Of a stretch of DNA of 43,763 nucleotides, positions 6,293-14,694 are shown piece by piece. The notes under the pieces are model-generated. The model searched no databases. It was not told where the DNA came from and was given only the letters and a program-made list of their open reading frames with translations. A program made the position numbers and the translations under genes. Source of the stretch: Bradyrhizobium lablabi (lineage in GTDB: Bacteria > Pseudomonadota > Alphaproteobacteria > Rhizobiales > Xanthobacteraceae); the NCBI RefSeq assembly GCF_001440475.1, contig NZ_LLYB01000123.1, positions 99,731-143,493 of the forward strand, written 5' to 3'. The stretch's first letter is position 1, and every line of letters begins with the position of its first letter.

Positions 6293-8677
6293 ATGAACAG
6301 GAATGAAAACGCCGATCGAAACGGCGCCCCGAAGAGCGCCTGCTGCGACGGCCATGGCCACGCTCACCATCATCACAGTGACGCCCAGGCGACCGTACGC
6401 GACCCCGTCTGCGGCATGAAGGTGAATCCCGAAGCCAGCAAGCACCGCTTTGACTACAAGGGCGAGACCTTTCATTTCTGTTCGGCCGGCTGCCGCACCA
6501 AATTCGCCGCCGATCCCCTCGCCTATCTCGAAAAGGACAAGCGGCCGAAGCCTGCCGTGCCGGAAGGCACCATCTACACCTGCCCGATGCATCCGGAGAT
6601 CCGACAGGTCGGTCCCGGAAGCTGCCCGATCTGCGGCATGGCGCTGGAGCCCGAGGTTGCAAGCCTCGATGCACCGCCCAATCCGGAACTGGCTGACATG
6701 ACGCGCCGCTTCTGGATCGGCCTCGTGCTCGCGCTGCCGGCCGTCGTCCTCGAAATGGGCGGCCATCTCGTCGGCGGTCACGGCTGGGTCGATCCGACGC
6801 TGTCGAACTGGATCCAGCTCGCGTCGGCCACGCCCGTGGTTCTCTGGGCCGGCTGGCCGTTCTTCGTGCGCGGCTGGCAATCGCTACAGACGCGCAATCT
6901 CAACATGTTCACGCTGATCGCGATGGGCACCGGCGTCGCCTATGTCTACAGCGTCATCGGCACGGTCGCGCCCGGCATCTTTCCCGCTACCTTCCGCGGC
7001 CATGGCGGTGCGGTCGCGGTCTACTTCGAGGCGGCCGCCGTCATCACCGTGCTGGTGCTGCTCGGCCAGGTGCTCGAACTGCGCGCCCGCGAGGCGACGT
7101 CAGGCGCGATCAAGGCGCTGCTGCAACTCGCGCCGAAGACCGCGCGCCGCATCGGCGACGATGGCACGGACCACGAAGTCGAGATCGACGCGCTCGCCGT
7201 CGGCGACAGATTGCGCGTCCGGCCGGGCGAAAAGGTGCCGGTCGACGGCATCATCCTCGAGGGCCGCTCCTCGCTCGACGAAGCGCTGGTGACCGGCGAA
7301 TCCATGCCGGTCACCAAGGAGGTAGGCAGCAAGGTCATCGCCGGCACCCTCAACCAGTCCGGCGGCTTCGTCATGCGCGCCGAGAAAGTCGGACGCGACA
7401 CGCTGCTGTCGCAGATCGTGAAAATGGTGGCGGACGCGCAGCGTTCCCGCGCGCCGATCCAGCGGCTGGCCGATCAGGTCGCCGGCTGGTTCGTGCCGAT
7501 GGTGATCGTCGTGGCGCTGATCGCGTTCGGCGCCTGGGCCTGGTTCGGACCCGAACCGCGCCTGGCGTTCGGTCTCGTCGCCGCCGTCAGCGTGCTCATC
7601 ATCGCCTGCCCCTGCGCGCTTGGCCTGGCCACACCGATGTCGATCATGGTCGGCGTCGGGCACGGCGCGCAGGCCGGCGTGCTGATCAAGAACGCCGAAG
7701 CGCTGGAGCGTATGGAGAAGGTCGACACGCTGGTGGTCGACAAGACCGGAACGCTCACCGAAGGCAAACCGAAGGTGACCACCATAGTGCCAGCTACCGG
7801 ATTCGAGGAGACCGATATTCTGCGGCTGGCGGCGACCGTTGAGCTGGCAAGCGAACACCCTCTGGCCGACGCCATCGTGCGAGCAGCCAAAGAGCGCAAT
7901 CTCGCCCTTGGCAAGGTCGATGAATTCGACTCGCCGACGGGCAAGGGCGCCACCGGCAAGGTCGACGCCAAGACCATCGTGCTCGGCAATGCGAACTTCC
8001 TGCAATCCCTCGGCATCGACGCGCAGGCGTTGAACGATCAGGGCGAGCGTCTGCGTGGCGAGGGCGCGACCGTCATCAACATGGCCGTTGACGGCAAGCT
8101 GGCTGGACTGTTCGCCATCGCCGATCCGGTGAAAGCATCGACGCCGGAAGCACTGAAGGCGCTGGCGGCCGAAGGCATCAAGGTCATCATGCTGACCGGC
8201 GACAACAAGACCACGGCGAACGCCGTTGCGAAGAGTCTTGGCATCGACGACGTCGAGGCGGAAGTGCTGCCCGATCAGAAGAGCGCGGTGGTCGCGAAGC
8301 TGCAGAAGGCCGGAAAGATCGTCGCGATGGCCGGCGACGGCGTCAACGACGCGCCGGCGCTTGCGGCAGCCGAAGTCGGTATCGCCATGGGCACCGGCAC
8401 CGATGTCGCGATGGAAAGCGCAGGCATCACGCTGTTGAAGGGCGATCTTGTCGGCATCGTCCGCGCCCGCCGCCTGTCGCAGGCGACGATGAGCAACATC
8501 AGGCAGAACCTGTTCTTCGCCTTCATCTACAACGCCGCCGGCATCCCGATCGCCGCCGGCATTCTCTATCCCGCATTCGGGCTATTGCTGTCGCCGATCA
8601 TAGCGGCCGCCGCGATGGCGCTGTCGTCGGTGAGCGTCGTCGGCAACGCGCTGCGACTGCGGCTGACGCGGCTGTAG
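6293..8677 (+). CDS. copA: Copper-exporting P1B-type ATPase with YHS and heavy-metal-binding N-terminus
   Basis: A 794-residue Cu(+) efflux ATPase of the inner membrane. The N-terminus has no classical HMA domain with a GMTCxxC loop. Instead it has a Cys-Cys/His cluster (about residues 17-28), a YHS domain (about 37-80, DPVCGM then FHFCSAGC), and a short heavy-metal-binding domain (about 94-118, YTCPMHPE and CPICGM). Membrane helices start near residue 140. The ion-path motif CPC is at residues 439-441, the phosphorylated aspartate is Asp483 in DKTGTLTEG, and the HP motif is SEHPLADA. The hinge is GDGVNDAPALAAAEVG. It is divergent from csoR across a 50-bp gap with a CsoR-like operator, which supports copper as substrate and copper-induced expression. 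Confidence 0.93.
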   Translation: MNRNENADRNGAPKSACCDGHGHAHHHHSDAQATVRDPVCGMKVNPEASKHRFDYKGETFHFCSAGCRTKFAADPLAYLEKDKRPKPAVPEGTIYTCPMHPEIRQVGPGSCPICGMALEPEVASLDAPPNPELADMTRRFWIGLVLALPAVVLEMGGHLVGGHGWVDPTLSNWIQLASATPVVLWAGWPFFVRGWQSLQTRNLNMFTLIAMGTGVAYVYSVIGTVAPGIFPATFRGHGGAVAVYFEAAAVITVLVLLGQVLELRAREATSGAIKALLQLAPKTARRIGDDGTDHEVEIDALAVGDRLRVRPGEKVPVDGIILEGRSSLDEALVTGESMPVTKEVGSKVIAGTLNQSGGFVMRAEKVGRDTLLSQIVKMVADAQRSRAPIQRLADQVAGWFVPMVIVVALIAFGAWAWFGPEPRLAFGLVAAVSVLIIACPCALGLATPMSIMVGVGHGAQAGVLIKNAEALERMEKVDTLVVDKTGTLTEGKPKVTTIVPATGFEETDILRLAATVELASEHPLADAIVRAAKERNLALGKVDEFDSPTGKGATGKVDAKTIVLGNANFLQSLGIDAQALNDQGERLRGEGATVINMAVDGKLAGLFAIADPVKASTPEALKALAAEGIKVIMLTGDNKTTANAVAKSLGIDDVEAEVLPDQKSAVVAKLQKAGKIVAMAGDGVNDAPALAAAEVGIAMGTGTDVAMESAGITLLKGDLVGIVRARRLSQATMSNIRQNLFFAFIYNAAGIPIAAGILYPAFGLLLSPIIAAAAMALSSVSVVGNALRLRLTRL

Positions 8678-8704
8678 TACGCGAAAAGCGAGCCAGCGGT
8701 CAGT

Positions 8705-8735
8705 CGTCATGCCCGGGCTTGTCCCGGGCATGACG
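8705..8735. repeat. Perfect 13-bp hairpin between convergent genes (family D)
   Basis: CGTCATGCCCGGG, a five-base loop CTTGT, then CCCGGGCATGACG. The stem is perfect over 13 bp and very GC-rich. It sits in the 68-bp gap between copA and the HMG-CoA lyase gene, which converge, so it could end transcripts from both sides. No T-run follows. The same GTCATGCCCGGGCTTGTCCCGGGCATGAC type is common between genes in related genomes, from memory. Confidence 0.8.
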
Positions 8736-8745
8736 AGAATGAAGA

Positions 8746-9690
8746 TTACGCCGCCCTCGCCGTCCCTCGAGGTAGTCCTGCGCGCGCCAGTCCACCATAC
8801 AACGCCTCATCAGGCATTTCCGATTTCAGGATTCCGCGCACCGCGATCAGCTTCTCGATATCGATGCCGGTTTCAAAACACTTGCTCTCGCACAGGAACA
8901 CCAGATCCTCGAACACGACATTGCCGGTCGCGCCCGGCGCGAACGGACAGCCGCCGAGGCCGCCGAGCGATCCATCAAGCACGCGCGCGCCGGCATCGAG
9001 CGCGGCGGAGGCGTTGGCGATGCCCATGCCTCTGGTGTCATGCAGGTGGATGCAGATCGGCTTTGCGCCCGCGATCTTCACCGCGCCTGCGACGAGGTCG
9101 CCGACCTGCTTCGGCCCGGCATAGCCGACCGTATCGGCAATCGCGACCATGTCGACGCCGGCGTCGAACAGCTTTTCCGTCAGCCGCAACACTTCCTTTG
9201 GGTCCACCGCGCCCACGATCGAACAGCCCAGCGCCATCGAGATCGCGGAGTTCACCACCGGCTTGTGCGCGCTGGCGTCGCGCAGCTCGCAAAGGCGCCT
9301 CACATTGGCAATCGCCGACTCGCGCGAGCGGTTGGCGTTGGCCTGGCTGTGCTCCTCCGTCGCCGAGACCACCGTCGCCACTTCAGCCACGCCAGAGGCG
9401 AGGGCCTCGTTGACGCCGCGCTCGTTCAGCGTCAGCGCAATTCCGTACGCCCCCGGCAGCGACGCCACCGTCGCGATGATGTCGCGCACGTCGGCAAATT
9501 GCGGAAAGGTCTTCGCCGGCAGGAACGAGCCGACCTCGAAATGGCGCACACCGGCAGCATATTCGTCGCGGATCCAGCGCTGCTTGGCGGCGGTGGATGG
9601 AAACGTCTTCACAAGCTGCAGGCCGTCGCGCAGGCCGACCTCGCGCAGCACGATCTTGTTGTCGGGATAGAGTTCCTGGAGGCGGGTCAT
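8746..9690 (-). CDS. mvaB: Hydroxymethylglutaryl-CoA lyase family protein
   Basis: A 314-residue TIM-barrel enzyme of the HMG-CoA lyase / DRE-TIM metallolyase group, which splits 3-hydroxy-3-methylglutaryl-CoA to acetyl-CoA and acetoacetate at the end of leucine breakdown. The substrate/metal motif VLREVGLRDGLQ is near residue 13. The metal-binding HLHDTRGMG segment is also present. The HMG-CoA lyase signature SLGGLGGCPFAPGATGN near residue 260 carries the catalytic cysteine. The start is ATG 9690 with AGAGG upstream; the longer open frame upstream has no support. No other leucine-degradation gene is nearby, so a related acyl-CoA lyase activity cannot be excluded. It is divergent from the CysZ-like gene. 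Confidence 0.87.
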   Translation of the reverse strand: MTRLQELYPDNKIVLREVGLRDGLQLVKTFPSTAAKQRWIRDEYAAGVRHFEVGSFLPAKTFPQFADVRDIIATVASLPGAYGIALTLNERGVNEALASGVAEVATVVSATEEHSQANANRSRESAIANVRRLCELRDASAHKPVVNSAISMALGCSIVGAVDPKEVLRLTEKLFDAGVDMVAIADTVGYAGPKQVGDLVAGAVKIAGAKPICIHLHDTRGMGIANASAALDAGARVLDGSLGGLGGCPFAPGATGNVVFEDLVFLCESKCFETGIDIEKLIAVRGILKSEMPDEALYGGLARAGLPRGTARAA

Positions 9691-9805
9691 GGCAACCTCT
9701 TGTTTTTGACGGCAGCGTCGTTTCCCCGGGGCCGGCAGGCTCTTGCCGAAGCCCTTGTCTGTATCTACCTCTCGCAAGGGTTTTTTCACAAGAGGCCAGA
9801 CCGCC

Positions 9806-10552
9806 ATGTTGGACGCCGCCGTCAAGGCGCTATCGCAGATCCTGTCGCCGCCGATGCGCACCATTTTGTGGCGCTCGATCGGGCTGGCGCTGGTGCTGAT
9901 CACGGTGCTGGCCGTCGGATTGCAGCGGCTGTTGAGCTGGTTTGCAGATTACGGCGAGGGCTGGGCGGAGGCGATGCTCGGGCCGGGCTTCCACACCTCG
10001 CTCCACATCCTGTCCTGGATCATTTCGATCGCGGCCGGACTTGGCGTTGTCCTCGGCGGCATCTTCCTGATGCCGGCGGTCACCTCGCTGATTGCGAGCG
10101 TGTTCGTCGACGATGTTGCCGAGCACGTCGAGCGCGAGCATTACCCGGCGGAGCGCCCCGGCGACGCGCTGCCGCTCGGCATCGCGATCCCCGAAGGCAT
10201 CAAGACGGCGCTGTTGACCATCCTGGTCTACCTGATCGCCCTGCCCTTCGTGCTGTTCGCCGGCGCGGGTTTTATCATTTTCTTCATCGCCACCGCCTGG
10301 CTGCTGGGGCGCGAATATTTCGAACTCGCGGCGATGCGCTTCCGCTCGCCGGCGGAAGCCAAGGCGATGCGGAAGGATAATGCAGCGACCGTGTTCACCG
10401 CGGGCCTGTTCATCGCGGCCTTCGTCTCGATCCCGATCGTCAATCTGGCGACACCCGTGTTCGGCATGGCCTTCATGGTCCACATGCACAAGCGGCTGTC
10501 AGGCCCGCGGCCGGAGCTGATCGAGCCGGCGAGGAAGATGCCGGTGGCCTAA
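9806..10552 (+). CDS. CysZ/EI24-like membrane protein
   Basis: A 248-residue inner-membrane protein with four main hydrophobic stretches: about residues 22-45, 65-95, 135-170 and 195-225. The segment MPAVTSLIASVFVDDVAEHVEREHYP, seen here in part, is typical of the EI24/CysZ fold, whose bacterial members are annotated as sulfate permeases. No sulfur-assimilation gene is adjacent, so sulfate transport rests on family membership only. The start is ATG 9806 (MLDAAVKALSQ); the open frame extends further upstream but that part is not protein-like. It faces nth tail to tail across a palindromic repeat. Confidence 0.72.
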   Translation: MLDAAVKALSQILSPPMRTILWRSIGLALVLITVLAVGLQRLLSWFADYGEGWAEAMLGPGFHTSLHILSWIISIAAGLGVVLGGIFLMPAVTSLIASVFVDDVAEHVEREHYPAERPGDALPLGIAIPEGIKTALLTILVYLIALPFVLFAGAGFIIFFIATAWLLGREYFELAAMRFRSPAEAKAMRKDNAATVFTAGLFIAAFVSIPIVNLATPVFGMAFMVHMHKRLSGPRPELIEPARKMPVA

Positions 10553-10568
10553 GGCCGAGCTGCTAGTC

Positions 10569-10652
10569 CGTCATTGCGAGGAGCGAAGTGACGAAGCAAT
10601 CCATCTATCCCCGCGCGGAGGGATGGATTGCTTCGCTTCGCTCGCAATGACG
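10569..10652. repeat. Intergenic palindromic repeat, family C
   Basis: About 84 bp with CGTCATTGCGAGGAGCGAAG at the left and CTTCGCTCGCAATGACG at the right. An inner pair, AAGCAATCCATC and GATGGATTGCTT, closes on a short loop. The whole can fold into one long hairpin. It lies between the convergent CysZ-like gene and nth. This is a very common intergenic repeat type in Bradyrhizobium as I recall it. Confidence 0.85.
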
Positions 10653-10676
10653 GTTTTGAGGTCGCGCCAGGGCCCC

Positions 10677-11429
10677 TCACACCGTCTTTTCCGGCCAGCG
10701 GCAGAGATCGTTGATCAGGCACACCTCGCAGCGCGGCTTGCGGGCGAGGCACGTATAGCGCCCGTGCAGGATCAGCCAGTGATGGGCGTGCAGCATAAAT
10801 TCGGACGGGATCACCTTTTCCAATCCCAATTCGACTTCGAGCGGCGTGTTGCCCGGCGCGAGGCCGGTGCGGTTGGCGACGCGGAACACATGCGTATCCA
10901 CCGCCATCGTGTGCTCGCCATAAGCCATGTTGAGCACGACATTGGCGGTCTTGCGCCCCGCCCCCGGCAGTGTCTCGATCTCGGCGCGGGTGCGCGGCAC
11001 CTCGCCGCCGAACTCGGTGATCAGCTTTTCCGACAGCGCGATGACGTTCTTCGCCTTGTTGCGATAGAGCCCGATGGTCTTGATGTACTCGCGCACTTTC
11101 TCCTCGCCGAGCTCCAGCATCTTCTCCGGCGTGTCGGCGACGGCGAACAGCGCGCGCGTCGCCTTGTTGACGCCGGCGTCCGTGGCCTGCGCCGACAGCA
11201 CGACCGCCACCAGCAGTGTGTAGGGATTGAGATGTTCGAGCTCGCCCTTCGGCTCCGGATTGGCCTTGCGAAAGCGGCTGAAGGCCTCATGGATCTCCGC
11301 CGGCGTCCAGGCTTTTGATTTTGCCTTCGGCTTACCGGCCTTCCTGGCTGGTTTGCCTGGCGAGGATGGAATGCCCGGTTTTTTGGCACCCGGTTTTGTA
11401 GCGCTCTTGGAGCGGATGATTTTGGCCAT
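10677..11429 (-). CDS. nth: Endonuclease III (DNA glycosylase/AP lyase)
   Basis: A 250-residue base-excision repair enzyme that removes oxidised pyrimidines and nicks abasic sites. It shows the LSAQATDAGVNKAT segment, the helix-hairpin-helix LPGAGRKTANVVLN with the catalytic lysine, and the catalytic aspartate in VDTHVFRVANR. The C-terminal iron-sulfur loop has the exact C-x6-C-x2-C-x5-C spacing (CLARKPRC, CEVC, CLINDLC). Before the catalytic domain is a basic N-terminal tail of about 40 residues rich in Lys, Ala and Pro, longer than in E. coli Nth. The start is ATG 11429; the frame stays open upstream but overlaps the divergent DUF2244 gene. Only 22 bp separate the two starts. Confidence 0.95.
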   Translation of the reverse strand: MAKIIRSKSATKPGAKKPGIPSSPGKPARKAGKPKAKSKAWTPAEIHEAFSRFRKANPEPKGELEHLNPYTLLVAVVLSAQATDAGVNKATRALFAVADTPEKMLELGEEKVREYIKTIGLYRNKAKNVIALSEKLITEFGGEVPRTRAEIETLPGAGRKTANVVLNMAYGEHTMAVDTHVFRVANRTGLAPGNTPLEVELGLEKVIPSEFMLHAHHWLILHGRYTCLARKPRCEVCLINDLCRWPEKTV

Positions 11430-11451
11430 GATCGGGATATACTGATACGCG

Positions 11452-11973
11452 ATGACCGCAAGCAACGACTTTGATCCGGCGCTTGACCAGCCGACCCTGT
11501 TTTCGGCGCGGGTCACACCGCATCGCTCGCTCAACCGCACCGGCTTTCTGGTGCTGATGACGTTCATCAGCGCGGTAAGCTTTGTCACCGGCATTGCGTT
11601 CTGGATGATGGGTGCATGGCCGGTGCTCGGCTTCTTCGGCCTCGACATGCTCGTGATCTACTGGGCGTTCCGGATCAATTTCCGCAGTGCTGATGCCACC
11701 GAGGACATCGTGGTGACGCCGTCGGAATTGCGGGTGCGGCGGGTCAGTCATCGTGGCCATCTGATCGAATGGTCGTTCAATCCGCTCTGGGTGCAGCTAG
11801 AGCAGACCGGCGATCCAGAATTCGGGATCGAACACCTTTATCTGGTCTCCCGTGGCCGCCGGGTTTCGATCGGCCACTTCCTTGGGCCAGACGAAAAGGC
11901 AAGCTTTGCCAAAGCCTTACTGGCAGCGTTGCAAACTGCCAAACGCGGCATCACCTACAACCCGATCACGTAG
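11452..11973 (+). CDS. DUF2244 domain membrane protein
   Basis: A 173-residue protein matching the DUF2244 family of alphaproteobacteria. Two closely spaced transmembrane helices lie at about residues 28-70 (TGFLVLMTFISAVSFVTGIA and GFFGLDMLVIYWAF). A soluble beta-rich C-terminal domain follows with RVSHRGHLIEWSFNPLWVQL. The function of the family is not known. It is divergent from nth with a 22-bp gap and is followed 34 bp later by the Ada-like gene on the same strand, an arrangement that often indicates cotranscription. Confidence 0.8.
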   Translation: MTASNDFDPALDQPTLFSARVTPHRSLNRTGFLVLMTFISAVSFVTGIAFWMMGAWPVLGFFGLDMLVIYWAFRINFRSADATEDIVVTPSELRVRRVSHRGHLIEWSFNPLWVQLEQTGDPEFGIEHLYLVSRGRRVSIGHFLGPDEKASFAKALLAALQTAKRGITYNPIT

Positions 11974-12007
11974 TGCCTTATCGGAAATCGGGTGGTTTGG
12001 ACCGCGC

Positions 12008-12925
12008 ATGAGCCCTAAATCAGACCCCATGATGATATCAGCCATACATGACGAGCGCCTGGCCAGACCGGGCCTCCAGAGCGCCGCGCAACGCGACTAC
12101 GATTCCGTGCGCCGCGCCATCGCCTTCATCTCGGAGCACTGGCGCGCGCAGCCGACCATCGAGGCGATGGCGGACGCCGCCGCCCTGACGCCGGATGAGT
12201 TGCACCATCTGTTCCGCCGCTGGGCCGGGCTGACGCCGAAGGCCTTTATGCAGGCGCTGACGCTCGACCACGCCAAGGGCCTGCTGCGCGACTCCGCCAG
12301 CATTCTCGATGCCGCCCTCGACTCCGGGCTCTCAGGCCCGGGCCGGCTGCATGATCTGTTCGTGACCCATGAGGCGATGTCGCCGGGCGAATGGAAGAAC
12401 GGCGGCGCCGGCATGATCCTGCGCTACGGCTTCCATGCCTCGCCGTTCGGCACCGCCATCGTGATCGCCAGCGACCGCGGGCTGGCGGGTCTTGCCTTCG
12501 CCGACCCCGGTCAGGAACAGGTCTCGTTCGCCGACATGAAGCGGCGCTGGCCGAACGCGACCTATGTCGAGGACCACGACGGCACCGTTGGTCTCGCGCA
12601 GCGCATCTTCGATACCAGGCTGTGGCGGCCGGACCAGCCGCTGCGCGTGGTCCTGATCGGCACCGATTTCGAGGTGCGAGTTTGGGAGACGCTGCTGAAG
12701 ATCCCGATGGGCCGCGCGGTCTGCTACTCCGACATCGCCAACAAGATCAGCAAGCCGAAGGCCTCGCGCGCCGTCGGCGCCGCCGTTGGCCGCAACCCGG
12801 TGTCGTTCGTGGTTCCCTGCCATCGCGCGCTTGGCAAGGGCGGCGCACTGACCGGCTATCACTGGGGCATCACGCGGAAACAGGCGATGCTCGGCTGGGA
12901 AGCCGGCCAGGTGGGCGTGCACTGA
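12008..12925 (+). CDS. Ada-like methylated-DNA-protein cysteine methyltransferase with AraC-type HTH
   Basis: A 305-residue fusion of an AraC-type helix-turn-helix domain (about residues 35-115, ending in the second recognition helix ALDSGLSGPGRLHDLF) and a C-terminal O6-alkylguanine-DNA alkyltransferase domain (about 150-300). The active-site motif PCHRALGKGG carries the acceptor cysteine, preceded by the conserved GRAVCYSDIA helix. The zinc-type N-terminal domain of E. coli Ada, which takes methyl groups from phosphotriesters, is absent. How this short form senses damage is therefore unclear; it may act mainly as a repair enzyme. The start is ATG 12008; ATGs at 12029 and 12032 are alternatives. 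It probably shares a transcript with the DUF2244 gene. Confidence 0.87.
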   Translation: MSPKSDPMMISAIHDERLARPGLQSAAQRDYDSVRRAIAFISEHWRAQPTIEAMADAAALTPDELHHLFRRWAGLTPKAFMQALTLDHAKGLLRDSASILDAALDSGLSGPGRLHDLFVTHEAMSPGEWKNGGAGMILRYGFHASPFGTAIVIASDRGLAGLAFADPGQEQVSFADMKRRWPNATYVEDHDGTVGLAQRIFDTRLWRPDQPLRVVLIGTDFEVRVWETLLKIPMGRAVCYSDIANKISKPKASRAVGAAVGRNPVSFVVPCHRALGKGGALTGYHWGITRKQAMLGWEAGQVGVH

Positions 12926-13144
12926 CGGCGCTCGCCGCGCAGGATGCCACTCGGCATCGGAACATCTCCCGCGCGCAGGCGGCACTTCCCCGGGGAACGA
13001 GCGGGTAGCCTAAGTCGTTGCCTCTGGATGGTAATTTCCAGCGAGCCGACGCAGTTGCCCCTCTCCCGGCGTGCCCAACAGTGACGATTGACGATCGCAA
13101 ATTGATCGCTCACAACCCCTGTCTCAACAGTGGAAGGTGAGCCC

Positions 13145-14677
13145 ATGCAAGAACGTCGTCCGGTGATGCTGGCCATATTGGATGGCTGGGGCTGGCGCGA
13201 AGACCCGGCCGACAATGCCGTTCGGCAGGCTCACACACCGAATTTCGATCGTCTCTGGGCCACGAGCCCGCACGCACTCCTGAAGACGTCGGGACGCGAT
13301 GTCGGACTGCCCGATGGTCAGATGGGCAATTCCGAAGTTGGACATTTCAACATCGGCGCAGGCCGCATCGTGATGCAGGACCTGCCGCGGATCAATGACG
13401 CGATCGCGTCCGGCAGTATCAAATCCACCGAAGCGCTCCGCTCCCTGATCCAGGCGCTGAAGCAGAGCAGCGGCACTTGCCATCTCGTCGGCCTGGTCTC
13501 TCCCGGCGGGGTACATTCGCATGAGGACCACGCCGCGGCGCTGGCCGGCATCCTCACCGACAACGGCGTGCCATCGGTCGTGCACGTCCTCACGGATGGC
13601 CGCGATACGCCGCCGAAATCGGCGATCGATAGTTTGATGCGGCTGGAAGCTGCGCTTCCGCCGTCGGTCCCGGTTGCCACCGTGATTGGACGATACTACG
13701 CGATGGACCGCGACAAGCGCTGGGATCGCGTAGCCAGGGCCTATAACGCTATCGTCGAAGCCGAAGCTCCGCGATTCCCCGACGCGCGATCGGCGATATC
13801 TGAGGCGTATGCAAAGAATCTCACTGACGAGTTCGTCGAACCGTCGGTGATCGGCAATTACGGCGGCATCCGGGACGGCGACGGTGTGCTGTGCTTCAAC
13901 TTCCGCGCCGATCGCGTCCGCGAGATTCTTGGCGCGATGCTTGATCCGTCGTTTGCTGCTTTCCCGCGCGGGCGCAAGGTTCATTTCGCCGCCGCGGTCG
14001 GGATGACGCAATACAGCGACGTTCTGGACAAGCTGATGCACACGATATTTCCGGCGGAGACGTTTCCGAACATCTTGGGGGAAGTCACGTCTGCCGCGAA
14101 CCGCACCCAATTGCGCCTCGCCGAAACGGAAAAATATCCCCATGTCACCTATTTTCTCAACGGTGGACGAGAGGAGCCCTTTCCCGGCGAAGACCGCATC
14201 ATGGTGCCCTCGCCCAAGGTCGCAACCTACGACCTGCAACCGGAAATGTCGGCGCCGGAGTTGACGGCAAAAGTCGTGGAGGCAATCGACTCGGGCAAGT
14301 ACGACTTGATCGTCCTGAACTATGCCAATCCCGACATGGTGGGCCACACGGGAAGCCTGCCGGCCGCGATCAAAGCGGTCGAAACCGTCGATACCGGGCT
14401 CGGGAAAATCGCAGATGCGATTCAAAGAGCTGGTGGCGCGCTGCTGGTTACTGCCGACCACGGCAACTGCGAGATGATGCGTGACCCCGCAACTGGCGGA
14501 CCGCATACCTCGCACACAACGGGGCCGGTGCCGCTGTTGCTCCAGGGCGGCGGCGACGTGTCATTGGCGGACGGCCGATTGGCAGACATTGCCCCGACGT
14601 TGCTCGACTTGATGCAATTGCCGAAGCCGACAGACATGACCGGCGTGTCATTGCTGCGCCCGCAGAAACGAGACTAG
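13145..14677 (+). CDS. gpmI: 2,3-bisphosphoglycerate-independent phosphoglycerate mutase
   Basis: A 510-residue cofactor-independent mutase of the alkaline phosphatase superfamily, interconverting 3- and 2-phosphoglycerate in glycolysis and gluconeogenesis. It carries the N-terminal metal motif LAILDGWGW and the catalytic serine Ser63 in QMGNSEVGHFNIGAGR. FNFRADR, NYANPDMVGHTG and the C-terminal metal motif TADHGNCE are also present. Length is normal. The start is ATG 13145 with GGAAGGTGA upstream; a GTG at 13130 is less likely. A hand count of the first 70 or so codons finds about a third ending in A or T, against about one in ten in the neighbouring Ada-like gene, which suggests a different origin. 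It converges on dapB with a 17-bp gap. Confidence 0.95.
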   Translation: MQERRPVMLAILDGWGWREDPADNAVRQAHTPNFDRLWATSPHALLKTSGRDVGLPDGQMGNSEVGHFNIGAGRIVMQDLPRINDAIASGSIKSTEALRSLIQALKQSSGTCHLVGLVSPGGVHSHEDHAAALAGILTDNGVPSVVHVLTDGRDTPPKSAIDSLMRLEAALPPSVPVATVIGRYYAMDRDKRWDRVARAYNAIVEAEAPRFPDARSAISEAYAKNLTDEFVEPSVIGNYGGIRDGDGVLCFNFRADRVREILGAMLDPSFAAFPRGRKVHFAAAVGMTQYSDVLDKLMHTIFPAETFPNILGEVTSAANRTQLRLAETEKYPHVTYFLNGGREEPFPGEDRIMVPSPKVATYDLQPEMSAPELTAKVVEAIDSGKYDLIVLNYANPDMVGHTGSLPAAIKAVETVDTGLGKIADAIQRAGGALLVTADHGNCEMMRDPATGGPHTSHTTGPVPLLLQGGGDVSLADGRLADIAPTLLDLMQLPKPTDMTGVSLLRPQKRD

Positions 14678-14694
14678 GCGATGGCGTTTTCGAT

